From the NCBI RefSeq assembly GCF_003732545.1, contig NZ_AYKF01000078.1, positions 1 through 41,541 on the forward strand: 41,541 bases of DNA, in the 5' to 3' direction. The position numbers and the translations under genes are program-made. Source of the DNA: Salinisphaera orenii subsp. halophila YIM 95161. GTDB taxonomy: Bacteria; Pseudomonadota; Gammaproteobacteria; Nevskiales; Salinisphaeraceae. Below the pieces are notes generated by a model. That model ran no database searches, was not told where the DNA came from, and saw nothing but the letters and a program-made list of their open reading frames with translations. Of the stretch, positions 16,644 through 24,175 are shown in pieces. Position 1 is the stretch's first letter, and each line of letters begins with the position of its first letter.

Positions 16644-17195
16644 ATGCAGATGCCCTCCAACGAACCCGTCACCTTCCAGCGCGACTGCGAGGCCGTGCTG
16701 ATCCCGGCCGGCGACACGGTCGAGATCCCGGTGGGCACGCACGGCAACATCACCCAGGCACTGGGCGGCTCGTTCACCGTCTATATCGCCGGCAATCTGA
16801 TCCGGATCGCCGGCGAGAATGCCGACGCCATCGGCCAGGAGGTGCCCGAGCCCCTGACACTGCCGGACGGCGCCGGGGACGACGACGTCGAACGGATCGT
16901 CTGGGAGCAGATGCGGACCGTGTTCGACCCGGAGATTCCGATCAATCTGGTCGATCTCGGCCTGATCTATCGCTGCGACTTCGATCACAGCGATCCGGAG
17001 GCCCGGGTGGTCCACATCGACATGACGCTGACGGCGCCGGGCTGCGGCATGGGCGACATCCTCGTCGACGACGTGCGCAGCAAGGTGCGGATGGTGCCGA
17101 CGATCGGCCAGGTCAACGTCGAACTGGTCTTCGAGCCGCCGTGGACGATGGAGATGATGAGCGACGCCGCCAAACTGCAGGTCGGCATGCTCTGA
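16644..17195 (+). CDS. sufT: SufT-like Fe-S cluster assembly protein (MIP18 family)
   Basis: A 183-residue protein. The N-terminal 70 residues match the SufT-specific extension (PAGDTVEIPVGTHGNITQALGGSFTVYI). The C-terminal part is a DUF59/MIP18 domain with VFDPEIPINLVDLGLIY and LTAPGCGMGD, whose cysteine is implicated in cluster maturation in this family. The ATG at 16644 was chosen over an in-frame extension that overlaps the divergent gene; a second ATG at 16650 is also possible. TAGACT at 16606-16611 could be its -10 element. It stands alone here, without other suf genes. Confidence 0.9.
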   Translation: MQMPSNEPVTFQRDCEAVLIPAGDTVEIPVGTHGNITQALGGSFTVYIAGNLIRIAGENADAIGQEVPEPLTLPDGAGDDDVERIVWEQMRTVFDPEIPINLVDLGLIYRCDFDHSDPEARVVHIDMTLTAPGCGMGDILVDDVRSKVRMVPTIGQVNVELVFEPPWTMEMMSDAAKLQVGML

Positions 17196-17338
17196 AGCCG
17201 CCGTTGCCCGGGCGGGCAGCGACGATCCCGTGGGCTTGTTTGCGTGCTAGCCGCGGGCGCGGGACGCAACCGTCCTATTTCCGTTCCCGAGCGCGGCGAG
17301 GTCGCGCGCCCGGAACCGGCGACGATGAACGGTACCGG

Positions 17339-17367
17339 GCGGTCGCCGGCCCGGATCCGGCGACCGC
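17339..17367 (-). terminator. Strong hairpin between convergent sufT and receptor gene
   Basis: An 11-bp perfect stem (17339-17349 with 17357-17367) and a 7-base loop, placed just after the stop of the minus-strand receptor gene. It lacks a T-run, so it may be a processing or rho-assisted end rather than a classic intrinsic terminator. The rest of the 180-bp gap (17196-17376) shows nothing else. Confidence 0.45.
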
Positions 17368-17376
17368 CGCGCAAGG

Positions 17377-19659
17377 CTAGAAGCGGGACGTGAAGCCCAC
17401 CACGACCGTGCGCTCGGGCCCCGGCCGGATCCCGTTCACGTAGTCGGTGATGAACTGCTTGTCGGTCAGGTTCCGGCCCTGGATCCAGACGGTGGTGTCG
17501 GCGAAGCCCGTGTCCGGCAAGTCATAGCTCGCACGCGCTGACAGCAGGGTGTGATCCGGAATCTCGCCGAGTACCGCCGGTTCGCGGATCTCCACCGAGC
17601 CGGTCGGCCGCGCCAGATTGTCCGGATCGATCGGATTGCCGTCCTCGTCGGCCACGGTCAGTGTCGGCGCGTTGCCGCTGCCCGCGAAAAAGCTGTCGAG
17701 ATAGTGCAGGCTCGCGCTCACCCGCCACCCGGTCCGGTGCTCCAGGCCAAGGGTGAACGTGCCCACGTGATTGGGCACCTGGGGCACGTCGTTGCCGTCG
17801 AGATCACCGCTGGTGAATTCGGCCCTGGTGTAGTTGTAGGCCAGTTCGCCGAAGACGTTGTAGTCGGAGTCGAGGTGGAAGGCGCGGCTGTCGATGCGGG
17901 CGCTCAGATCCAGGCCGTATGAATAGGAGTCGGCCGCGTTGACCACGAGATTGTCGCCGTCGATGGTGATCGGCTCCTGCACCACCGTGTCCTGGATGCG
18001 GTTGTAGAACACCGCGCCCTCGAGGCGCGTGCCGCGGATCGCCGTGGTGCGAAAGCCGAACTGGCTGTTGACGCCGGTTTCGGGCTCGAGCGGGAAGTCC
18101 TCGGCCGTGCGTGCGAACGCCGGCGTGTAGCCCCGTCCGACGTTGGCGAACAGCTGTGTTTCCTCGAAGCCCTCGTAAAGCAGGCTGATGCTGGGCAGCA
18201 CGAGGGTGTTGTCGTCCTTCTCCCGCGGTGAGCCGGGTTCGGAATCCTCGAAGATCACCTCCCGTTCCTGGGTGTAGCGTTCCACCCGCACCCCCGGCGT
18301 GAGGGTGACGTCGCCGATCCGGATCGCGTTCTGGACGAAGCCGGAGATCGCATCGGCGTCGTACTCGGTCAGCGAGCTGCCTTCGCCGGTGGTCGGCTCG
18401 AACACGCCGATGCCGGCGCGGCCGCGGTTGCTTTCGTCCAGCAGCTCGCCGGTGCCGCCCACCGGTTCGCGATCGCTGAACTCGTGCCACTCGTAGCGCA
18501 CGCCCCATTGCAGCGTGTGCTCGGCGCCCAGCGCCTCGAGGTCGGTCAGCTGGAAGCGCGACTCGGCGCCGTGGGTCTTGTAGGTGCGGTCGCGGCCGAT
18601 CATGACGCCGCTGGCACCGCGTTCGAAGAAGAAGGCCGGATCCTCGTAGCCGTCGCGGCTGAAATCCGGCGAGCCGTCGACCACGTCGACCTCGTCCGGC
18701 TCGACGGTGAAGCGCGGCCGCTCGAGGTCGGTGTGGAACAGTCGGGTCGAGATCGACAGCCGGTCGGTCGGCCGCCAGTCGTGGGTGAGGTCGTACTTGA
18801 AGTAGTTGACCGAGATGTTGTTGTAGCGCTGCGCGAACCGGCCGCGCTTGCTGCGCGGGCTGCGGTCGTACTCGGCGGGTAGCAGATTGCTCTCGTCGTA
18901 GTGCGAGCGTTCGCGGAAGTAGACGAAGGAAAAGCCGAGATCGTGACGATCGTTGATCGCCCAGTCGGCGCTGGCGAAGAAGTCGTCGTACTGGAAGTCC
19001 TCGACGTCGAAGCTGCCGTCGGCGTTCATGCCGGTATAGGCGAACACCGTGCCCACGGGCCCGTCCGTGCGCGTGTGCATGATGTGACGCTTGAACGTGC
19101 CCTGACCGCCGGCGCCGAGCTTGATGGTGGTCTCCGGCGTTTCGGTGGGCTGCTTGTTGCGGAAGTTGACGATGCCGTGGTTGTTGAGCGGGCCGTGCAG
19201 CACGTGCCCCGCGCCCTTGAGCACGTCCACCCGCTCGAGGCGTTCGACCGGCGGCGTGTAGTGCGCGCTCGGATCGATGTAGGTCGAGCCGTTGATCGGT
19301 ACGCCGTCCTCCAGCAACAGGGTCTTGCGCGATCGCCGGGTCGGCGCACCGCGCACCGCAATGCCCGAGCGGCGCCCGAGCACGTCGTCATACACGGTGC
19401 GCACGCCGGCGGCGTAGTCGAGCCCGTCCATTAGCGTGTACGGCTGCTTTTCCTCGAGCTCGTCGTCGTAGAGCGTGGCCGCCGCCCCGGGGGTTTCGGT
19501 GATGTCGGTCGGCACCGTCTCCTCGACGTTGATCGGTGCCAGCATGCCGCGCTTGCGCTCCTCGGCGAATACCGGCACCGCTTCGAACATCAGCCCCGAG
19601 CAGGCCATGACGGAGACCGCGCCCCAATTCCTGGAGCGCACGGTTGTCGTGCGTTGCAT
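17377..19659 (-). CDS. TonB-dependent outer-membrane receptor (siderophore/FecA-like)
   Basis: A 760-residue receptor that imports a large ligand, usually an iron chelate, across the outer membrane. A signal sequence ends near residue 32 (VFAEE). The plug domain follows (about 50-175) with SGIAVRGAPTRRSRKTLLLEDGVPIN and RLERVDVLKGAGHVLHGPLNNHGIVNF. The remaining 580 residues alternate as beta strands and end in phenylalanine (FTSRF), as outer-membrane barrels do. The plug resembles FecA-type receptors. No TonB, regulator or ABC partner lies next to it. A partial Fur-like site lies just upstream. Confidence 0.9.
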   Translation of the reverse strand: MQRTTTVRSRNWGAVSVMACSGLMFEAVPVFAEERKRGMLAPINVEETVPTDITETPGAAATLYDDELEEKQPYTLMDGLDYAAGVRTVYDDVLGRRSGIAVRGAPTRRSRKTLLLEDGVPINGSTYIDPSAHYTPPVERLERVDVLKGAGHVLHGPLNNHGIVNFRNKQPTETPETTIKLGAGGQGTFKRHIMHTRTDGPVGTVFAYTGMNADGSFDVEDFQYDDFFASADWAINDRHDLGFSFVYFRERSHYDESNLLPAEYDRSPRSKRGRFAQRYNNISVNYFKYDLTHDWRPTDRLSISTRLFHTDLERPRFTVEPDEVDVVDGSPDFSRDGYEDPAFFFERGASGVMIGRDRTYKTHGAESRFQLTDLEALGAEHTLQWGVRYEWHEFSDREPVGGTGELLDESNRGRAGIGVFEPTTGEGSSLTEYDADAISGFVQNAIRIGDVTLTPGVRVERYTQEREVIFEDSEPGSPREKDDNTLVLPSISLLYEGFEETQLFANVGRGYTPAFARTAEDFPLEPETGVNSQFGFRTTAIRGTRLEGAVFYNRIQDTVVQEPITIDGDNLVVNAADSYSYGLDLSARIDSRAFHLDSDYNVFGELAYNYTRAEFTSGDLDGNDVPQVPNHVGTFTLGLEHRTGWRVSASLHYLDSFFAGSGNAPTLTVADEDGNPIDPDNLARPTGSVEIREPAVLGEIPDHTLLSARASYDLPDTGFADTTVWIQGRNLTDKQFITDYVNGIRPGPERTVVVGFTSRF

Positions 19660-19676
19660 ACCCTCGTCCTTCTGTC

Positions 19677-19689
19677 GCTTATAGTTATC
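19677..19689 (-). promoter_or_regulatory. Partial Fur-box-like site
   Basis: On the minus strand GATAACTATAAGC matches 10 of 13 positions of two adjoining Fur hexamers, 18 bp before the receptor start. The third, inverted hexamer is poor. It would fit iron control of a siderophore receptor, but it could equally be a -10 region (TATAAG). Confidence 0.35.
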
Positions 19690-19829
19690 GGCCCGCCGGA
19701 CGGCGGCACCGGGACGAATCTAGCGTGGCCGCGGGTGCGCCACCATGGGAAAACTTCCCGACAGAACGGCGCGGGCCGCCCGCGTGTCGGAAGGTGCGCC
19801 CGGCCGTGCCGACCGCGGCCCGGTCGGCG

Positions 19830-20540
19830 TCAGTACGACGGCGGCGCGGCCCCCGCGGTGGCGGCACCGAACAGACGTCGGACCAGGACGCGCTGGGCGT
19901 CCAGGGCCTCGCGGGTCGCTTCGGCCGGATCACGGGTGGCACGCAGTGCGGCGAAGCCCTCGGCCAGCAGGACATGGGTTTGGCCCATGCCGAAGCCGCG
20001 CGCCGGCGCGCGGGCGGCCTTGAAGGCCCACCAGGCGGCGCGATTGTCGGCGAAACCGGCCAAGCGCTCGATGAGCTCGCCCACCCAGGCCAGCTGGCGC
20101 TCGCGTTCGGCGGCCTCGCCGACCCGCCGGAAGGCGCGGACATAGCCGATGGGCGTGATCGTCACCGGGTATCGGCCGTCGAGCAGGGCGGCGGCCAGCG
20201 CCCGGTCCAGCCGATCGGCGCTGGCCTGCAGCCGTGCGGCCACGATCAGCGGCCGCAGATCGCTCATGATGCGGCCGACGCGGGCGACGGTCCGGTCGGG
20301 ATCGTCGGTGAGCTCCGACCAGTCGGCCTCGAGATAGAAACTGCGGCTGAGGAATCGCAGCAGCGCCGCGCCGTCGTGACGCGCGGCGTGGTCGCGGTGG
20401 CGGGCCGCGACGTGGTCGGCCTGCCAGCGGCGCACCCGCTCGATCTGTTCGGCCAGGCCTGGCCGCTCGGGCGTTTCGCACTGCGCCCGTTCGGTGCGCA
20501 GCTCGGTCAGCGCCCCGCGCAGGGTGTCGGCGTCGTTCAC
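19830..20540 (-). CDS. Uncharacterised helical protein
   Basis: A 236-residue, Ala/Arg-rich, mostly helical protein without a signal peptide. GTG at 20540 is the likely start because it overlaps the stop of the upstream gene (GTGA); longer versions run into that gene. The segment ALLRFLSRSFYLEADWSELTDD is loosely like the FFLEELY-motif proteins annotated in proteobacteria, and RGFGMGQTHVLLAEGFAALR near residue 190 may be a second conserved part. I cannot assign a function. It is coupled to an anchored beta-propeller gene. Confidence 0.7.
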   Translation of the reverse strand: MNDADTLRGALTELRTERAQCETPERPGLAEQIERVRRWQADHVAARHRDHAARHDGAALLRFLSRSFYLEADWSELTDDPDRTVARVGRIMSDLRPLIVAARLQASADRLDRALAAALLDGRYPVTITPIGYVRAFRRVGEAAERERQLAWVGELIERLAGFADNRAAWWAFKAARAPARGFGMGQTHVLLAEGFAALRATRDPAEATREALDAQRVLVRRLFGAATAGAAPPSY

Positions 20541-21685
20541 CGGGCCGCGTCCGGTACCCGGATGCGCGCGAAGGCGGGCGCGGTGAGGCTGCCCAGATAG
20601 AGGCTGTCGCCGACGCGCTCGACGCTGGTGATGGGCGCGAAGGCGCGCTCGCCGGCGTCGCGGAGATTGGCGATCACGCGGGCATCGGTGTCCAGCCCGA
20701 CCACGTGGCCGACATGGGCCGGCTGCGGCTGGAGTTCCCGCGGCAGGTCGTGGACGATCGCCCGCAGCCACGGCTTGTCGGCGGCGAAATCCAATAGTGG
20801 ATCGCGCGGGGCGAACAATGCCAGCCAGAACGTGCCCTCGCCGTCGAAGGACAGCCCGTCCGGGAAGCCGGGCAAGTTGTTGATGAAGATGTCGCTCTGG
20901 CCGGCTCGGTCGCCGGTGAGCCAGTAGCGACAGATCCGGTAGCTGCCGGTCTCGACCACGAGCACATAGGCGTCGTCGGGCCCCACGGCGACCCCGTTGG
21001 CGAACTGCAGGCCGCCGAGCAGGACGGTCGTGCGGCCGGTGTCCGGATCGTATTTCAGCAGTCGGCCGTGGCCGCCGTGCTCGAGCAGATCGGTGCGGTA
21101 ATCCGACTGGCCGTAGCGGCTGGAGGCGTCGGAAAAATAGATCTGGCCGTTGTCGGCGACGTCGACGTCGTTGGTGAAGGCGAACGGGGTGCCGTCGGCC
21201 CCGCTGGCCAGCACCGTGATGTCGCCCTCGGCGTCGATCGCGAGCAGGCCCTTGTCGGCATCCGCCACGATCAGGGTCTGATCGGCGCGGTCGCCGCCGT
21301 CTTCACTGTCGTCGTCGTCGCCGGACCCGGCCTCGTCGCTGCGCGGCACCGGCCCTTCGGCGAACGCCAGTCCCAGGGGGCGGCCGTTGGTCGTGGCGAA
21401 GACCTCGCTGTCGCCGCCGTCGGCGTCGAAGCGGCGGATGGTGCCGTCGGCGTAGCCGGCGTACAGCCGCCCCTGGGCGTCGCTCGCCACATCCTCCGGG
21501 CCTTCGGCCACGCCGTGTGCCATGCGGGTCTCGCCGGACAGGTCACTGCTATCGTCGAAGGCCGCCTCGGCGTCGGCCAGCGGCGGCGGGTCCCAGGCCT
21601 GCGGCTCGAACGACGACGGCCAGAACACCGCATAGGCGGCCCAGCCGGCCACCGCGAGTACGGCGAGTGTCAACAGTTTCTTCAT
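20537..21685 (-). CDS. Membrane-anchored SMP-30/strictosidine-synthase-like beta-propeller
   Basis: A 382-residue protein. An N-terminal hydrophobic anchor (about residues 3-23) precedes a six-bladed propeller of the SGL/gluconolactonase type. GPEDVASDAQGRLYAGYADGTIRR, FTNDVDVADNGQIYFSDASSRY and GLQFANGVAVGPDDAYVLVVETGSYRICRYWL are family signatures. The ND and N-G pairs supply metal ligands. A very acidic insert (DEAGSGDDDDSEDGGD) sits around residue 125. ATG 21685 follows GAGG. The domain probably faces the periplasm. Lactonase or esterase activity is possible but unproven. Confidence 0.85.
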   Translation of the reverse strand: MKKLLTLAVLAVAGWAAYAVFWPSSFEPQAWDPPPLADAEAAFDDSSDLSGETRMAHGVAEGPEDVASDAQGRLYAGYADGTIRRFDADGGDSEVFATTNGRPLGLAFAEGPVPRSDEAGSGDDDDSEDGGDRADQTLIVADADKGLLAIDAEGDITVLASGADGTPFAFTNDVDVADNGQIYFSDASSRYGQSDYRTDLLEHGGHGRLLKYDPDTGRTTVLLGGLQFANGVAVGPDDAYVLVVETGSYRICRYWLTGDRAGQSDIFINNLPGFPDGLSFDGEGTFWLALFAPRDPLLDFAADKPWLRAIVHDLPRELQPQPAHVGHVVGLDTDARVIANLRDAGERAFAPITSVERVGDSLYLGSLTAPAFARIRVPDAAR

Positions 21686-21732
21686 GCGGTCCTCGATGGA
21701 CGATCGTGCCGCGGCGGCGCCCCGTGATTCCG

Positions 21733-21738
21733 TATACT
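21733..21738 (+). promoter_or_regulatory. Probable -10 element for the DUF4112-bcp pair
   Basis: TATACT lies 34 bp before the ATG at 21773 in the divergent gap. No good -35 is visible at the right spacing. Confidence 0.35.
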
Positions 21739-21772
21739 CGGCCTCAACACGAAAACCACGCATTATCCATAT

Positions 21773-22252
21773 ATGAGCGCTGAGGTCTCGTCCGAACTAC
21801 ACGCCAAGCGGCGCGCCGGGCTGGCCCGCATCGAGCGTCTGGCCTGGTGGCTCGACGACGCGGTGCGGGTGCCGGGCATCGACCGGCGGGTCGGTGTCGA
21901 CGGCATCATCGGTCTGGTGCCCTTCGTCGGCGACCTGGTGGGCGCCGCGCTGTCCAGTCTACTCGTGATCGAGGCGGTTCGGCTCGGGGCGCCCAAGCGC
22001 GTGTGGGCGCGCATGGGGCTCAACATGGGGCTGGATTTCGTCATCGGTCTGGTACCCGTGTTCGGCGATCTGTTCGACTTCTACTGGAAATCGAACCGCC
22101 GCAACGAGCGTCTGATGCGACGCTGGCTGGAGTCTGCGACGACCACCGAGACCGAGCCCCGCTCGCGCTGGCCGGGGGCGCTCGGCCTCACCCTCGGCCT
22201 GGCCTGCGCGCTGACCGCGACCACGGTGCTCTGGCGCGCCGTGTTTGTATGA
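21773..22252 (+). CDS. DUF4112 membrane protein
   Basis: A 159-residue protein of the DUF4112 family. WWLDDAVRVPGIDRRVGVDGIIGLVPFVGDLVGAALSSLLV and MGLDFVIGLVPVFGDLFDFYWKSNRRN are the paired GLVP..GD motifs that define the family, in two hydrophobic hairpins. A third helix lies at the C-terminus. Biochemical function is unknown. It overlaps the next gene by 4 bp (ATGA), so it is co-translated with a peroxiredoxin. Confidence 0.87.
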   Translation: MSAEVSSELHAKRRAGLARIERLAWWLDDAVRVPGIDRRVGVDGIIGLVPFVGDLVGAALSSLLVIEAVRLGAPKRVWARMGLNMGLDFVIGLVPVFGDLFDFYWKSNRRNERLMRRWLESATTTETEPRSRWPGALGLTLGLACALTATTVLWRAVFV

Positions 22253-22716
22253 GCGGCGTCGACGTCGGTGACACGGCACCGCCGATCCGGCGCCGCGCGC
22301 ACGATGGACGCGTCGTGGACACGCGGGCGGCGATCGGCGCCCATCCGGTCGTGGTGTACTTCTATCCGCGCGACGCCACGCCGGTGTGCACCCGTCAGGC
22401 CTGCGGATTCCGCGATCGCCTGGACGCCTTTGCCGCGCTGGATGCCGAAGTCATCGGTGTCAGCGCCGACGACGACGCCAGCCACCGGGCGTTCGCGGCC
22501 CGTCACGGACTCGACTTCGCGCTCGTGGCCGATACCGACGGCGCACTGTCGAGGGCCTTCGACGTCGGCCGTGCGCTGGGGGTGCTGGCCAATCGTGTGA
22601 CCTTTGTCATCGATCGCGACGGCGTCGTCCGGCTGCGGTATCAGGCCCAGCTGGCGGCCGCGCGCCACGTCGACCGCGCCATGGCCACGCTGCAGTCGCT
22701 GTCCGGCCGGGCGTAG
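22249..22716 (+). CDS. bcp: Thioredoxin-dependent peroxiredoxin, Bcp/PrxQ type
   Basis: A 155-residue AhpC/TSA-family thiol peroxidase that reduces hydroperoxides. The peroxidatic cysteine is C47 in YPRDATPVCTRQAC. A second cysteine, C52, is five residues later, the CxxxxC arrangement of PrxQ/Bcp with an intrahelical resolving cysteine. VIGVSADDDASHRAFAARHGLDFALVAD and RVTFVIDRDGVVR are also typical. The ATG overlaps the DUF4112 stop. Cytoplasmic; likely reduced by thioredoxin. Confidence 0.92.
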   Translation: MSGVDVGDTAPPIRRRAHDGRVVDTRAAIGAHPVVVYFYPRDATPVCTRQACGFRDRLDAFAALDAEVIGVSADDDASHRAFAARHGLDFALVADTDGALSRAFDVGRALGVLANRVTFVIDRDGVVRLRYQAQLAAARHVDRAMATLQSLSGRA

Positions 22717-22873
22717 TCGGCGTTGCGGCTAGGTGCGCTGCGGCGCGCCGCTGCCGCCGCAGCATGCGCGCCGTCCCGTCGCAGCGTCGCCGGCAGGCAG
22801 CTCGAATGCCCGGGCGCTCGAGGCGGCGACGCCCCGTCCGACCGTTTCCGCCGGCGCGGATTCGTGTGGGATT

Positions 22874-23245
22874 CTATCGCCGGACCACGGCCAGCAGCAG
22901 TGCGATCCAGCCGCCGATCAGCAGCGCGCCGCCGATCGGCGTGATCGCCCCCAGCCAGCGCATGCCGCTCAGTGCGAGTACGTAGAGACTCCCGGAGAAG
23001 ACCAGCGTGCCGAGCGTGAAGCCGCCGATCGCGGTCGTCAGCGCGGTGCCGGCCAGGCCCTGACGCGCCAGGATGCCGGCGCCGAGCAGTGCCAGCGCGT
23101 GATAGAACTGATACTGCACCGCCGTATGCCAGATCGCCTGGAGATCGGCGGGCAGCCGAGAGGCCAGGGCGTGGGCACCGAAGGCACCGAACAGTACGCC
23201 GATCAGACCATAGAGACTGCCGGCGGCGAGGGCGAACTGGCTCAT
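22874..23245 (-). CDS. DUF423 membrane protein
   Basis: A 123-residue four-helix inner-membrane protein of the DUF423 (YgdD/YwdK) family. GVLFGAFGAHAL and HTAVQYQFYHALALL are its hallmark motifs, and the C-terminal AITPIGGALLIGGWIALLL completes it. Start at ATG 23245, which overlaps the phzF-family stop by 4 bp; an in-frame extension to 23293 runs back into that gene. Function unknown. The 157-bp gap to the bcp stop (22717-22873) shows no gene. Confidence 0.88.
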   Translation of the reverse strand: MSQFALAAGSLYGLIGVLFGAFGAHALASRLPADLQAIWHTAVQYQFYHALALLGAGILARQGLAGTALTTAIGGFTLGTLVFSGSLYVLALSGMRWLGAITPIGGALLIGGWIALLLAVVRR

Positions 23246-24090
23246 GCGGGAAACCGGTCGTCGGGGATATGGATGCGGCCGTGGGCATAGCACACGGCGT
23301 GCCCGCCCAGATGCACGCGGGCGCCGGCCAGGCGACAGGCCACGGTGCCGCCGCGGCGCGAGCGCTGGCGGCCGGCCAGCGTATCGCGACCCAGCACCTG
23401 CGCCCAGTAGGGCGCGAGCATGCAGTGCGCCGAGCCGGTGACCGCGTCTTCGTCGACGCCGTGGTGCGGGGCGAAGTAGCGCGAGACGAAATCGTGATCG
23501 GCGTCGTGGGCGGGCGCGGTCACGATCAGGCCGCGGTTGTCGCCGGCGGCATGGCGCGCCAGGGCGTCCAGATCGGGCCGGAGGGCGTCCACGGTGGCGG
23601 GGTCGTCGAACACGGCCATGTGGTTGGGGCCGACGCGCCAGGCCGAGGGCGTGGCCCCCAGGGCCGCGGTCAGCGCGGCCGGCGGCGCCGCGGCCTCGAC
23701 GGGCTGCGCCGGGAAATCCAGCCAGAGCATGCCGTCGGCCATATCGACGCCGAGCCTGCCCGCCCGGCGCGTCGAGAAGGTCAGCGGCGGCGTGAAGCCG
23801 TCGCGGCAGCGAAGCAGAACATGGGCGCTGGCCAGTGTGGCGTGGCCGCAGAGCTCGACCTCGCAGGTGGGCGTGAACCAGCGCAGCTCGTGGACGGCGG
23901 CATCCTGCCCGTACGCCGGGCGCACGAAGGCGGTCTCGGCCAGATTGTGCTCAGCGGCGATCGCCGCCAGCGTGGCGTCGTCCGGCCAGGCGTCGAGCAG
24001 CACGACGGCCGCCGGGTTGCCTTCGAACACCCGTGTCGCGAAGGCGTCGATCTGATAGAAATCGAGGGCGCGCAGCGAATCGGCCATCAT
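23242..24090 (-). CDS. PhzF family isomerase/epimerase
   Basis: A 282-residue PhzF/DapF-fold protein. YQIDAFATRVFEGNPAAVVLL, the catalytic glutamate E52 in NLAETAFV, and FTPTCEVELCGHATLASAHVL mark the family. VDEDAVTGSAHCMLAPYWA marks the second half. Characterised members isomerise small acids (phenazine pathway) but most are of unknown function. Two adjacent ATGs (24090, 24087) are candidate starts. No ribosome site is visible, and the start is only 4 bp from the Pho box, so initiation may be leaderless or further inside. Confidence 0.88.
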   Translation of the reverse strand: MMADSLRALDFYQIDAFATRVFEGNPAAVVLLDAWPDDATLAAIAAEHNLAETAFVRPAYGQDAAVHELRWFTPTCEVELCGHATLASAHVLLRCRDGFTPPLTFSTRRAGRLGVDMADGMLWLDFPAQPVEAAAPPAALTAALGATPSAWRVGPNHMAVFDDPATVDALRPDLDALARHAAGDNRGLIVTAPAHDADHDFVSRYFAPHHGVDEDAVTGSAHCMLAPYWAQVLGRDTLAGRQRSRRGGTVACRLAGARVHLGGHAVCYAHGRIHIPDDRFPA

Positions 24091-24094
24091 AAAA

Positions 24095-24128
24095 CTGTCA
24101 TGGTGCTGTCATGTCCTGTTGCTATCCA
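24095..24128 (+). promoter_or_regulatory. Pho box and -10 of the ppk promoter
   Basis: Two perfect direct repeats CTGTCAT (24095-24101 and 24106-24112) are separated by 4 bp, the PhoB-binding arrangement. Ten bases downstream is TATCCA (24123-24128), where a PhoB-activated promoter carries its -10. Transcription would start near 24135, giving a leader of about 40 bases to the ppk ATG. Confidence 0.88.
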
Positions 24129-24175
24129 CGAGGGCCGAGTTCGCGACCCTGACGACAAGGCGCCAGAATACCCCT

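Noticed and set aside
24119-24175. TTG at 24119 as the ppk start
   Set aside because: It lies within or next to the PhoB promoter, upstream of the predicted transcription start, and adds non-conserved residues.
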